A stretch of DNA of 64,000 bases from Streptomyces sp. NBC_00286 (GTDB lineage: Bacteria > Actinomycetota > Actinomycetes > Streptomycetales > Streptomycetaceae). Positions 43,409 through 51,358 of the stretch are shown one piece after another (within the stretch, counting starts at the first letter, position 1; every line of letters starts with the position of its first letter). A model generated the notes under the pieces. It saw nothing but the letters and a program-made list of their open reading frames with translations, ran no database searches and had not been told where the DNA came from. A program made the position numbers and the translations under genes. Where the stretch lies: contig NZ_CP108054.1 in assembly GCF_036173125.1 (NCBI RefSeq), forward strand, positions 7,159,001 to 7,223,000, read 5' to 3'.

Positions 43409-43474
43409 GTGTCGTCGGCACGCGGAAGACGACGAAGACGACGCCTGCGTGCCGACGACACTCGCGTTACGGCC

Positions 43475-43894
43475 CTACCTGTTCGGCTCCGCCTGGCTGA
43501 TGTCGGCGAGCGCGGACTGCGGGTCGCGTTCGACGGCCAGGTCGCCGATGCTGAGCGCACCGACGAGGTGGTCCTCCTCCACGACGGGCAGCCGCCGCAG
43601 GGCGTGCTCCCGCATCAGCCGCACCGCCTGGTCGATGTCGTCCTGCGGGGAGACGGTCACCAGATCGGTGCTGCACACCTCGCGGACGGGGGTGGCGGCG
43701 GGGTCCCGGTCCTCGGCCATGGCCCGGATCACCAGATCGCGATCGGTCACCAGGCCGCGTACGTGGTCCTCCTCGGTGATGAAGACGTCGCCGATGTTCT
43801 TCTCCCGCATGAGCTTGGCGACCTCGGGGAGCGGGGTCTGCTCGGTCACCGTCACCGGGTTCGCCGTCATGACTTCCCGGACGTGCTGCGCCAT
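43475..43894 (-). CDS. CBS-pair domain protein
   Basis: This 139-residue protein is two CBS repeats and little else: residues 8-60 (REVMTANPVTVTEQTPLPEV, ending VTDRDLVIRAMAE) and residues 70-125 (REVCSTDLVTVSPQDDIDQA, ending LSIGDLAVE). Such stand-alone pairs bind adenosine nucleotides and act as energy sensors for unknown partners. GGAGGTAGC precedes the ATG. Divergent from a phosphoribosyltransferase gene, it could be co-regulated with it. Confidence 0.9.
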   Translation of the reverse strand: MAQHVREVMTANPVTVTEQTPLPEVAKLMREKNIGDVFITEEDHVRGLVTDRDLVIRAMAEDRDPAATPVREVCSTDLVTVSPQDDIDQAVRLMREHALRRLPVVEEDHLVGALSIGDLAVERDPQSALADISQAEPNR

Positions 43895-44094
43895 GGCTAC
43901 CTCCGTGTGACTCCCGGGATGAGCACCGGAAACGTGCCTGATCAGCCGGTGCTCGGACGCTTCGACGAGTACCCGGCGGATGTTCCTCCATGCACGCGTG
44001 AGGAGCCGGCCCCTCGGGTACTCGGGGGCTCGACCGCGGAGGGCCCGCAGGCGCGGGCGAACCCGGCGTACGTGGCGGAGAGAAGGCGGGCATC

Positions 44095-44745
44095 ATGCGT
44101 TTCCAGAGCCGTCGGCAGGCGGGGCAGGACCTCGCCGCCGCGCTGCTGCGACGGGCGGAAGGCGGCGGTTACGTCGACCCCCTCGTCCTGGCCCTGCCCC
44201 GCGGCGGCGTCCCCGTCGCGGCGGAGATCGCGCACGCCCTGCGCGCGCCGCTGGATGTCCTGGTGGTACGCAAGATCGGCGCGCCGGGGCAGCCGGAGGC
44301 CGGGGTCGGCGCGGTCGTCGGCGAGGACCCGCCGGTCTTCGACCAGGAGGCGCTGGCGCTTCTCGACATGACCGAGTACCAGTTCACGCAGGCCGTGGCC
44401 CAGCAGCGCGCCGAGGTCCACCGCCTGGAGTCGCTCTACCGCGAGGGCCGTCCGGCTCCCCGCCTACGCGACCGAACGGTGATCCTCGTCGACGACGGCC
44501 TCGCCACCGGCGTCACCGCCCGCGCCGCCCTGCTCCACCTGCGGCGTGGCTCGCCCGCCCAGCTGGTGCTCGCGATTCCGGTGTGCTCCGGGCTCGGCGT
44601 CGTACGCCAGCACGAGGCGGACGACGTGATCTGCCTGCACCAGCCGGAGCACTTCTACGCCGTGGGCGAGTGGTACGTGGACTTCGGCCAACTGTCCGAT
44701 CGCGAGGTGATCGAGACGCTGCGCAGCGTGCAGGCCAGGGCGTAG
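44095..44745 (+). CDS. Phosphoribosyltransferase domain protein
   Basis: This 216-residue protein has the type I PRTase fold, with the PRPP loop TVILVDDGLATGVTARAAL and an N-terminal LVLALPRGGVPVAAEIAHAL. The C-terminal half ends QPEHFYAVGEWYVDFGQLSD, common in a group of actinobacterial PRTase-like proteins often found near dormancy and stress genes. The true nucleobase, if any, is not known. GAGAGAAGGCGGG precedes the ATG. Confidence 0.88.
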   Translation: MRFQSRRQAGQDLAAALLRRAEGGGYVDPLVLALPRGGVPVAAEIAHALRAPLDVLVVRKIGAPGQPEAGVGAVVGEDPPVFDQEALALLDMTEYQFTQAVAQQRAEVHRLESLYREGRPAPRLRDRTVILVDDGLATGVTARAALLHLRRGSPAQLVLAIPVCSGLGVVRQHEADDVICLHQPEHFYAVGEWYVDFGQLSDREVIETLRSVQARA

Positions 44746-44802
44746 CCCTGGGCCCCGCGAGGGGGTGGGGGTGACACTGCGTGTCGCGGCTGCGGGTGCG
44801 TT

Positions 44803-44832
44803 GTGGCTGGTCGCGCAGTTCCCCGCGCCCCT
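44803..44832 (+). repeat. 30-bp repeat, copy 1 of an inverted pair
   Basis: GTGGCTGGTCGCGCAGTTCC followed by CCGCGCCCCT. An exact inverted copy lies at 45319-45348. I recognise this as a frequent intergenic repeat of Streptomyces genomes, often found past gene ends. Confidence 0.9.
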
Positions 44833-44916
44833 AAAAAACCTGCGACTGCCCACACCCGGAAGGGCAAGCGAACCGAACGCCCCCCCGGCCCCGGAAGGCG
44901 CCCGCGCCCCGAGCAA

Positions 44917-45132
44917 GCCCGCGACCCGGAAGGGCCCGCGCCCGGTACCAGCCCGCGACCCGGAAGGGGTCCGCGCCCCAAACCAGCCCGCGGCCCGAAT
45001 GGGCCCGCGCCCGTACCGGCCCGCGACCCGGAAGGGGTCCGCGCCCCGAACCAGCCCGCGGCCCGAATGGGTCCGCGCCCGTACCGGCCCGCGACCCGGA
45101 AGGGGCCCGAGCCCCCGTACCCGCCCGCGCGG
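44917..45132 (+). repeat. 68-bp tandem repeat array
   Basis: Units starting GCCCGCGACCCGGAAGGG occur at 44951, 45019 and 45087 (68-base period), with a shorter related unit from about 44917. Units 1 and 2 differ at only a few positions. Each unit contains shorter internal GCCCGCG repeats. Confidence 0.88.
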
Positions 45133-45318
45133 AAAAGCCTGGACCCCCGACTACCCGCGGCTTCCCTCCGGTGGGAGGGGACGTGGGCCGGTGCGTCCTA
45201 TGCCCGTCGCTTAGCTTCGGTCTGGGCACTGCTGCGCCCTGTGGAAGCACGGGGTCGTATGCCCTGTTGGCGACGGGCTGACGCACCGGACCGCGGCCCC
45301 GCACCCACCGACCACCTC

Positions 45319-45348
45319 AGGGGCGCGGGGAACTGCGCGACCAGCCAC
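45319..45348 (-). repeat. 30-bp repeat, copy 2 of an inverted pair
   Basis: This is the exact reverse complement of 44803-44832. A 25-base partial copy recurs at about 45385-45409 within the 61-bp duplication. The two full copies bracket about 490 bases. Confidence 0.9.
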
Positions 45349-45452
45349 ACTCAACCCGCAGCCGCCCAACCGCCGGAGGCACCCCGCGGGGAACTGCGCG
45401 ACCAGCCACACTCAACCCGCACCCACCCAACCGCCGGAGGCACCCCGCGGGG
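45331..45452 (+). repeat. Two 61-bp tandem direct repeats
   Basis: The unit AACTGCGCGACCAGCCACAC... occupies 45331-45391 and 45392-45452, with only a few differences around the middle. It incorporates part of the 30-bp repeat, so it looks like a local duplication of the repeat end. Confidence 0.88.
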
Positions 45453-46016
45453 CGGTGTCAATTTGCGGCTCCGCCGCGTGGGCGCGACCAGCTATAACGG
45501 ACCGTCAGCCGACAACGAACCCAACCGCTCAACCGCCGGAGGCACCCGCACCCGAAAACGAACCCTCCTGCTCAACCCCGGAGGGGCACGTGCCCCAAGA
45601 TCGGAGCCGGCTCGTCCGCAACCCCCGGCTCAGTTCCCGTGCGAACTCCTCGATCAGAGCCTGGGGTTCGCCCAACGGGGAGAGGGGAGAGCCCGCAGAG
45701 AGCTGCTGCGATGCCGGTACATCGCTCGACATCAGCTGTCGGTCACCCATAACTCACGCTCGCTCACTGGTCGTTCCGCCAGAAGTGGATCAGCGTACGC
45801 AATCCGGGCAATTGGCGCGTCTCGACCCGCCGTCCGCGGGATGCGCGATCAGGAGCCCCGCGGGCCCCGCCCGAATGCCCCCGGGCCCGCCCGAGTGCCC
45901 CACGCCCGCCCGAGTGCTCCACGCCCGCCCGAGTGCTCCACGCCGCTCGTGGGCGCACACTGGTAGGACACCCGAAGAGGTGGCTGTCGTCGGTGCTCAC
46001 AAGGGGGTGCTGGCCG

Positions 46017-46598
46017 ATGGCGAGGACACGACGCACGACGGTGAGACTGTGGCGCTGGCGGAGCAACCCGCTCCGACGGCGCGTGGACGTCGTAGAAGCC
46101 TGGTTGCTGCTCGGCGCCTGGCTGTTCGCCCTGGTGGGCGGCCTGATCGCGGGGCTGGCGGCCGCCGAGGCGGTGAGCCGCAGCGTCGACCGGCAGCGCG
46201 AGGAACGCCGCCCGGTGACGGCGGTGCTCGCCGAGAACGCCCCGGAACGGTCACCGACCGAGTCCGTGAGCGACGACCTGGTCTGGGCCACGGTCCGCTG
46301 GAAGACACCTGACGGCAACGCCCGCACCGGCGAGGCCCAGGTCAAACCCGAAGCCAAAAAAGGCACCCGGACCACGGTCTGGACCGACCGAGACGGCACC
46401 CTGTTGCCGCAGCCCCTCAACGAGGCGGAAGCGGTCCTGCAAGCGGTATCGGCGGGCCTGCTCGCCGCGACGGGCGCGGGCGGCGCCGTCTGGCTGACCG
46501 CCTGGACGGTGCGCGGACGCCTCGACCAGCGCCGTATGCGCGAGTGGGACGCGGAGTGGGAGCGCGCCGACATGCGCTGGGGCGGCAGGACCGGCTGA
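46017..46598 (+). CDS. Rv1733c-like two-helix membrane protein
   Basis: This 193-residue membrane protein starts at ATG 46017 after AAGGGGGTG (MARTRRTTVRLWRWRSNPLR). One hydrophobic helix (AWLLLGAWLFALVGGLIAGL) is followed by an extracytoplasmic domain (VWATVRWKTPDGNARTGEAQ) and a second helix (SAGLLAATGAGGAVWLTAWT). This two-helix layout matches the Rv1733c family, whose function is unknown. An in-frame ATG at 45933 would add 28 residues without conserved sequence. Confidence 0.85.
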   Translation: MARTRRTTVRLWRWRSNPLRRRVDVVEAWLLLGAWLFALVGGLIAGLAAAEAVSRSVDRQREERRPVTAVLAENAPERSPTESVSDDLVWATVRWKTPDGNARTGEAQVKPEAKKGTRTTVWTDRDGTLLPQPLNEAEAVLQAVSAGLLAATGAGGAVWLTAWTVRGRLDQRRMREWDAEWERADMRWGGRTG

Positions 46599-46665
46599 CC
46601 GCAAGACGGGCTGACCCCGACGAGCAGACCGCTCGCTCAACCCGGGCGCACCCGCTCATGCTCAT

Positions 46666-46690
46666 GTGCCGTGCCGTGCCGTGCCGTGCC
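46666..46690 (+). repeat. Five GTGCC tandem repeats
   Basis: The pentamer is repeated five times between the stop of the membrane protein gene and the stop of the MreB-like gene. No function is apparent; it is a candidate length-variable locus. Confidence 0.9.
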
Positions 46691-46703
46691 GCGCATGCAC
46701 CGC

Positions 46704-47747
46704 TCAGGTTGACACCGGCTCAAGCCCCAACGGCTGGATCCTCCCCTCCAACATCGCGCCCAGCCCGAGCGCGGCGCAGACGTCGGGCCGCTCGGCGATA
46801 TGCACCGGCATCCCCGTCGCGGACCGCAGCATGTGGTCGAACCCGGGCAGCAGAGCGCTGCCGCCGACCATCATGATCCCGCGGTCGGCGAGATCGGCCA
46901 CCAGATCCGGCGGGCAGTCGCGCAGCACCCTGCCGATCCCGTCCAGCACAGCGGTGAGCGGAGTCTGGATGGCATTGCGTACGGCGGCCGTGTCCACCTG
47001 CACCGAGCGGGCGAGCCCCGTGGCCACGTCCCGGCCGTGGATCTCGGTACGGGCGGGCCCGTCCGGGGTGAGCCCGTTGCTGGACAGAGCGAGCTGCAAT
47101 GGACGTACGGACTGACTCGGCAGCACCAACTCGTGCTCATGGCGCAGATGCTGGACGATCGCGTGGTCGACGGCCTCGCCGCCGACGGGGATGCGCTCGG
47201 CGTTCACGACCGAACCGAGGGAGAGGACGGCGACCTGCGTGGCCGCCGCCCCGCACACCATGATCATGGTCGCCTCGGGCTGCTCCACGGGCAGCCCGCA
47301 GCCGACCGCCGCCGCGATCAGCGTGTCCACCAGCTCGACCCGCCACGCCCCGAGCCCGACCAGCGTCTCGATCGCCGCGCGCTGGGCGAGCGGGTCGGCG
47401 TCGTGCGGCGTACAGGCCGCCGCCCGCAGCCGCGGCTTACGGCGCAGCGTGCGGCGGAGGCGTTCGCCGAGCAGTTGCCGCAGCATCCGCTGCGCCATGT
47501 CGATGTCGACGACGGTGCCGCCGGACACGGGCTTGACCACGCGGATGTAGTCGGGCGTACGCCCCGTCATCTTCTCGGCCAGCTCCCCGACGGCGATCAG
47601 CGCGCCGGTCCTCGTATTGACGGCGGCCACACTCGGCTGATCCACGACCAGCCCGGCCCCCTTCACAAACACACGGGTCCTCGCCGCCCCCAGATCAACG
47701 GCGAAATGACAGCGGCGCAACTGCTCCAAACTGGCACTGGCGGCCAT
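46704..47747 (-). CDS. MreB/Mbl-like actin homologue
   Basis: This 347-residue protein has the actin-like ATPase motifs: phosphate 1 region FAVDLGAARTRVFVKGAG, VVDQPSVAAVN, the PVSGGTVVDIDMAQRMLRQL connector and GIMMVGGSALLPGFDHML near the C-terminus. Streptomyces carry MreB and Mbl plus a third, more divergent MreB-like protein; the lack of mreC/mreD nearby and the divergent loops suggest this is the third type, with a role in spore-wall or hyphal-wall integrity. That assignment is inference from family knowledge. Confidence 0.88.
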   Translation of the reverse strand: MAASASLEQLRRCHFAVDLGAARTRVFVKGAGLVVDQPSVAAVNTRTGALIAVGELAEKMTGRTPDYIRVVKPVSGGTVVDIDMAQRMLRQLLGERLRRTLRRKPRLRAAACTPHDADPLAQRAAIETLVGLGAWRVELVDTLIAAAVGCGLPVEQPEATMIMVCGAAATQVAVLSLGSVVNAERIPVGGEAVDHAIVQHLRHEHELVLPSQSVRPLQLALSSNGLTPDGPARTEIHGRDVATGLARSVQVDTAAVRNAIQTPLTAVLDGIGRVLRDCPPDLVADLADRGIMMVGGSALLPGFDHMLRSATGMPVHIAERPDVCAALGLGAMLEGRIQPLGLEPVST

Positions 47748-47873
47748 GGCAGATCCTCCCGAGAGCGCAGACCGTGGAACCGCCGGACGACGGTCCTCCC
47801 AGGCATCGTGCGCGGTTACCCGGGGGTCCGCCTGTTGAGATGGGCCGGGTGGGGTGCCGCTGGACGGGGGGCC

Positions 47874-48230
47874 TCAGGGTTCAGGGGTGGTTTCCGAGGA
47901 TCCGTCAGACTGCCCCGGTGACCAGGCGAGCTTGACCACGAGATGCCCTTCGACCGAGCTCTTGGCGATCAACGCACCTGCCTCTGCCGTGAGTTTCACG
48001 CCGAACTCGATCTCCACGGAGTCGGGGCGCAGCGAGCCGTCCCGGAAGACCCGGAGTGCGGACTCGGCTGCCGCGCGTACTCCGTCCAGGGCGCCCTCGA
48101 AGGTGCGGGTTGCCTGGACCGTGCCGTCGTCGCGGGAGACGAGCTGGTGGCCGGAGAGATCCTCGGTGGTCGCGCCCTCGACGTTGATCACGACTCCGTC
48201 GTTGGTCTTGAACTCCACCAAGCCTTCCAT
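47874..48230 (-). CDS. Trypsin-co-occurring domain (CU044_2847-like) protein
   Basis: This 118-residue protein reads MEGLVEFKTNDGVVINVEGA and contains VEIEFGVKLTAEAGALIAKS and EGHLVVKLAWSPG, the hallmark of the trypsin-co-occurring domain 1 family. Such proteins usually sit beside a trypsin-like protease/TPR or NTPase gene of a predicted conflict system. Here no protease is adjacent, so this is an orphan copy. The fold should be small and beta-rich, and the last 15 residues are a disordered Ser/Thr/Pro tail. Confidence 0.85.
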   Translation of the reverse strand: MEGLVEFKTNDGVVINVEGATTEDLSGHQLVSRDDGTVQATRTFEGALDGVRAAAESALRVFRDGSLRPDSVEIEFGVKLTAEAGALIAKSSVEGHLVVKLAWSPGQSDGSSETTPEP

Positions 48231-48331
48231 GGCGCCCCCGGTTCCTGGTTCTCGGTTCCCGGTTCAGTGACTCTCGATCAACTCCATTGTCACGGACGTA
48301 CTTGTGGTTGTCGCGGCTTGTTGCGGTTTTC

Positions 48332-49723
48332 TCAGCCCGCAACACCCTTCACAACCCCTTTCACAACCCCTTTCACGACCCCCTTCACCACCCCCAGCTC
48401 CACCAAGTCCTGTGGCCGGATCCGTAGTTCGTCCGCCGTTTCCGTCACTTGGTCCGGCGTGCGTTTGAGGATCGCCGCGGCCAGCTCCGGGGCTATCACC
48501 GAGAAGTAACTGTCCGGTGTGGCCCAGGTGTTGTCGGGGGCGGAGAGGGCGAGGGCGCCGCCCGAACCGCCCTCGCCGATCAGGAGGGTGGTGAGGGGGG
48601 TGCGGGAGGAGGCCACGGCGGCGAACAGTTCCGCTATCGCCGCGCCTGCGCCCTGGCGTTCCGCCTCCGCGTCGTTGGCGGCGCCCGGGGTGTCGACCAA
48701 CGTCAGTACGGGGATGCCGAGTTGGTCCGCCAGGCGGATCAGGCGGGCGGCGGTGCGGTAGCCGGTGGGGCGGGTGGCGGTGCCGGTCTGGGCGGCGTAC
48801 GCGATCGTACGGCCGTCCTCCGCCCGTACGCCGAAGCCGCAGAGCATTCCGGGGTCCTCGGTGCCGGTGCCGGGGCCGCCGCCCGTGCGGTCGCCGGTGA
48901 TCGACACGCGGTCGGTGAAGTACGCGTCCAAGTAGGCCTGGGCTCGGGGACGTTGAGGAGAGCGAGCGTTGTCGACCGCCTCGCGGCCGGTGGCCGGGAG
49001 GTCGGCCCGGCCCAGTGCGGGCGGGGGAGGGGCGGGCGTCGTCGACGGGCGAGTCAGCAGCCGCAACCAGAGCTTCAATACGTCGGGCAGCTCCTCCGGA
49101 GGAACCACCGCGTCGATCGAACCCACCGCCAGTTGCGCCTCCGCCGTGTACGCCGCCGGGTCCGCGTCCGGCGGACGTACCCGGGAGCCCGCGAAACCGA
49201 CCTGGGCGCCCGGCAGCGCGAGGATCACGTCGGCGCCCGCGCCCAGCGTGGCCCAGCCGCCGCCCGTCGTCGGGTCCCGCAGGACCGCGAGCTGCGGCAG
49301 GCCAGCCTCGCGCGTGAGCGCCGACTGCCGTGCCACGCGCTGGAGTTGGACCAGCGCGCGCATGCCCTCCTGCATCCGGCTGCCGCCCGTCGCGACGAGG
49401 GACACGACGGGGAGGCGGTGCTCACGCGCGTACGTGTACGCCGCCTCCAGCCGGTCCCCGGTGCGCTCCCCGAGCGACCCGCCCAGAAAACCGAACTCGA
49501 AGGAGATCAGCACGGCGGAAGTCGTACCGACCATGGCCCTGCCACAGACGACGGACTCCTCCTCGCCGGTGCGCTCGGCGGCACGGGCGCGAGAGGCGTC
49601 GTAGCCCTGCCAGGACAACGGGCCGTCGGGTGCGTACGCGCCTGCCTTGACCGGGAGTTCCCTGAAACCGTCGGCCACGAGACCGATCGCCTCGCGAGCG
49701 GTGAACCTCCGGCCGTCAGTCAT
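48332..49723 (-). CDS. Fused carboxyltransferase (AccD/AccA-like or MdcDE-like)
   Basis: This 463-residue protein has two crotonase-fold halves in one chain. Residues about 15-240 resemble the beta half (GFLGGSLGERTGDRLEAAYT, GGSRMQEGMRALVQLQR). Residues about 255-450 resemble the alpha half (GYRTAARLIRLADQLGIPVL, LVDTPGAANDAEAERQGAGA). No zinc finger, biotin carboxylase or biotin carrier is encoded nearby. The gene lies in an operon with malonyl-CoA synthetase and a malonate carrier, so malonyl-CoA decarboxylation or transcarboxylation is likely. The C-terminus ends in four VVKG repeats. Its start overlaps the matB stop by eight bases. Confidence 0.85.
   Translation of the reverse strand: MTDGRRFTAREAIGLVADGFRELPVKAGAYAPDGPLSWQGYDASRARAAERTGEEESVVCGRAMVGTTSAVLISFEFGFLGGSLGERTGDRLEAAYTYAREHRLPVVSLVATGGSRMQEGMRALVQLQRVARQSALTREAGLPQLAVLRDPTTGGGWATLGAGADVILALPGAQVGFAGSRVRPPDADPAAYTAEAQLAVGSIDAVVPPEELPDVLKLWLRLLTRPSTTPAPPPPALGRADLPATGREAVDNARSPQRPRAQAYLDAYFTDRVSITGDRTGGGPGTGTEDPGMLCGFGVRAEDGRTIAYAAQTGTATRPTGYRTAARLIRLADQLGIPVLTLVDTPGAANDAEAERQGAGAAIAELFAAVASSRTPLTTLLIGEGGSGGALALSAPDNTWATPDSYFSVIAPELAAAILKRTPDQVTETADELRIRPQDLVELGVVKGVVKGVVKGVVKGVAG
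48344..48391 (-). repeat. Four 12-bp tandem repeats at the 3' end of the carboxyltransferase gene
   Basis: Units at 48344, 48356, 48368 and 48380 encode repeated Val-Val-Lys-Gly before the terminal Ala-Gly. They fall in the last 20 codons, so slippage would lengthen or shorten the tail without loss of frame. Confidence 0.9.
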
Positions 49724-51218
49724 GAGGCAGCGCGCGCTTCATGATCTTGCCCATGTCGTTGCGGGGCAGGGCGTCGAGGTAGCGGACCGTGCGCGGTCGC
49801 TTGTGCGGGGCCAGGCGACGGGCCACATGGTCCGCCAACTCCTCGGCGGACGGCGGCGATTGAGCCGATTCCAGGTCCGAGTCTGGGTCTGTGCCTGTGT
49901 CCGGCACGATCCACGCCACGATCCGCTCGCCGAGGTCCGCGTCCGGCTCACCTGTCACCGCTGCCTCGCGCACGCCGGGGTGTTCCAGAAGCGCGTTCTC
50001 GATCTCGCCCGCCCCGATCTTGTAGCCGCCGCTCTTGATGAGGTCGGTGGCCTTGCGGCCGACGATGCGTACGTAGCCGTCGGGGTCGCGCACCGCCATG
50101 TCACCCGTGCGGAACCAGCCGTCCTCCGTGAACGCCTCCGCCGTCGCATCCGGCCGGTTCAGGTACTCGGTGAAGAGGTTCGGCCCGCGGACCTGGATCT
50201 CCCCCACCGTCTCCCCGTCGTACGCATCGACGGCCGTCACCCCGTCGTCCTCCGTCAGCCGCAGTTCCACGCCCGGCAGCGGGACGCCGACCGTGCCCGC
50301 GCGCGGCTCCCCGTCCGCACGGACACTGGTGTTCATCAGGGTTTCCGTCATCCCGTACCGCTCGATGACGCGCCGCCCCGTCGCCGCTGCGATCCGCTCG
50401 TGGTCGTGCACGGGCAACGCCGCCGACCCCGACACCAGCAGCCGCGCCTTGCCCAGCGACTTCGCGAGAGATGGGTCGTCGGGCAGCGCCTCCGCGATCC
50501 GGTGGTACATCGTCGGCACCCCGAACAACATCGTGGCGCCCTCGGTCAACTCCCTTGCCACACCTGCCGTTTCGAACCTGCCCAGGTGTCGGACCGATCC
50601 GCCGCGACGCAGCGGGCCGAGGATGCCGAGGATCAGGCCGTGCACGTGGAAGAGGGGGAGGCCGTGCACGAGTACGTCGTCGCCGGTCCACTGCCAGGCG
50701 TCCGCGAGGGCATCCAGCGTGGCGGCGATGGCCCGGCGGGGGATGACGGCGCCCTTGGGCGGGCCGGTCGTGCCGGAGGTGTAGACGATCAGGGCGGGGG
50801 ATTCGGGGGTGGGGTCTTCGGGTGCGTTGGTCGCCCCCGAGGCTCGTACGTCGACGTCGATCCGACCCAACTCGCCCAGTGCAGAAGGGAGTTGATCAGC
50901 CGCCCCCGCAAGCACCAGTGTCGGCGCGCTGTCCGACACGATGTGCCCCAGCTCGCTCTCGCCCGACTTCGGGTTGAGCGGTACGGCGGGGACGCCGGCC
51001 AGCAGCGCGGCGACCACGGCGACCGCGGTCTCCAGGGTGGGCGTGGCCCAGACGGCGATCCGGCCCGCTCCCGCGAGGCGCCCGGCCAGGGGCGCGGCCA
51101 CGGCGGCCAGCTCGCCGTACGTCAGGGAACGGTCGCCGAAGCGCAGGGCCGGCCGGTGCGCACGGGGTCCGTCCGGATCCGTCAGGGCCTCGGTCAGGGC
51201 CGGGAAGAGAGGGGACAC
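49716..51218 (-). CDS. matB: Malonyl-CoA synthetase
   Basis: This 500-residue ANL-family ligase makes malonyl-CoA from malonate, CoA and ATP. It follows the S. coelicolor MatB sequence as I remember it closely: YTSGTTGPPKGAVIPRRA (P-loop), LPLFHVHGLILGILGPLRRG, GRRVIERYGMTETLMNTSVR and the C-terminal catalytic Lys in RNDMGKIMKRAL. GTG 51218 is chosen because AAGGAG lies just upstream and SPLFPALTE starts the domain; an ATG at 51272 would add 18 residues. It sits between the carrier and carboxyltransferase genes and may supply extender units for polyketide or fatty-acid synthesis. Confidence 0.95.
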   Translation of the reverse strand: MSPLFPALTEALTDPDGPRAHRPALRFGDRSLTYGELAAVAAPLAGRLAGAGRIAVWATPTLETAVAVVAALLAGVPAVPLNPKSGESELGHIVSDSAPTLVLAGAADQLPSALGELGRIDVDVRASGATNAPEDPTPESPALIVYTSGTTGPPKGAVIPRRAIAATLDALADAWQWTGDDVLVHGLPLFHVHGLILGILGPLRRGGSVRHLGRFETAGVARELTEGATMLFGVPTMYHRIAEALPDDPSLAKSLGKARLLVSGSAALPVHDHERIAAATGRRVIERYGMTETLMNTSVRADGEPRAGTVGVPLPGVELRLTEDDGVTAVDAYDGETVGEIQVRGPNLFTEYLNRPDATAEAFTEDGWFRTGDMAVRDPDGYVRIVGRKATDLIKSGGYKIGAGEIENALLEHPGVREAAVTGEPDADLGERIVAWIVPDTGTDPDSDLESAQSPPSAEELADHVARRLAPHKRPRTVRYLDALPRNDMGKIMKRALPHD

Positions 51219-51358
51219 GCGTCGTACTCCTTGGTCGTTCGTCGGTACGTGGCTGATGGGCGGGTGCGTCATTCATGGCCGTACGTCACTCATGGCGTCG
51301 TCGGCATCCTCAGGTGCTCTCCGGGGAAACCACAGGTCAGCCCCGAGCCACCCCGAGG

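Larger units (their letters stand above)
44746..46016. other. Repeat-rich 1.3-kb non-coding region
   Basis: No protein gene is supported here, although long repetitive open frames cross it. The region holds an inverted 30-bp pair, a 68-bp tandem array and two 61-bp tandem copies (see separate entries), then Pro/Arg-coding low-complexity sequence. A leftward frame around 45529-45750 (EPQALIEEFARELSRGL) might be the remnant of a gene, but its neighbours and start are missing. Confidence 0.6.

Noticed and set aside
45331..45452. Possible CRISPR-like array
   Set aside because: Only two copies of a 61-bp unit occur, end to end and without unique spacers, and no cas genes are present.
45529..45750. 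Leftward 73-codon frame in the repeat region
   Set aside because: A short stretch looks coding (EPQALIEEFARELSRGL), but flanking sequence gives no family, ribosome-binding site or partner exon.
44803..45966. 387-codon Pro/Arg-rich open frame
   Set aside because: It consists of repeat DNA and low-complexity sequence, starts inside a dispersed repeat and has no recognisable domain.
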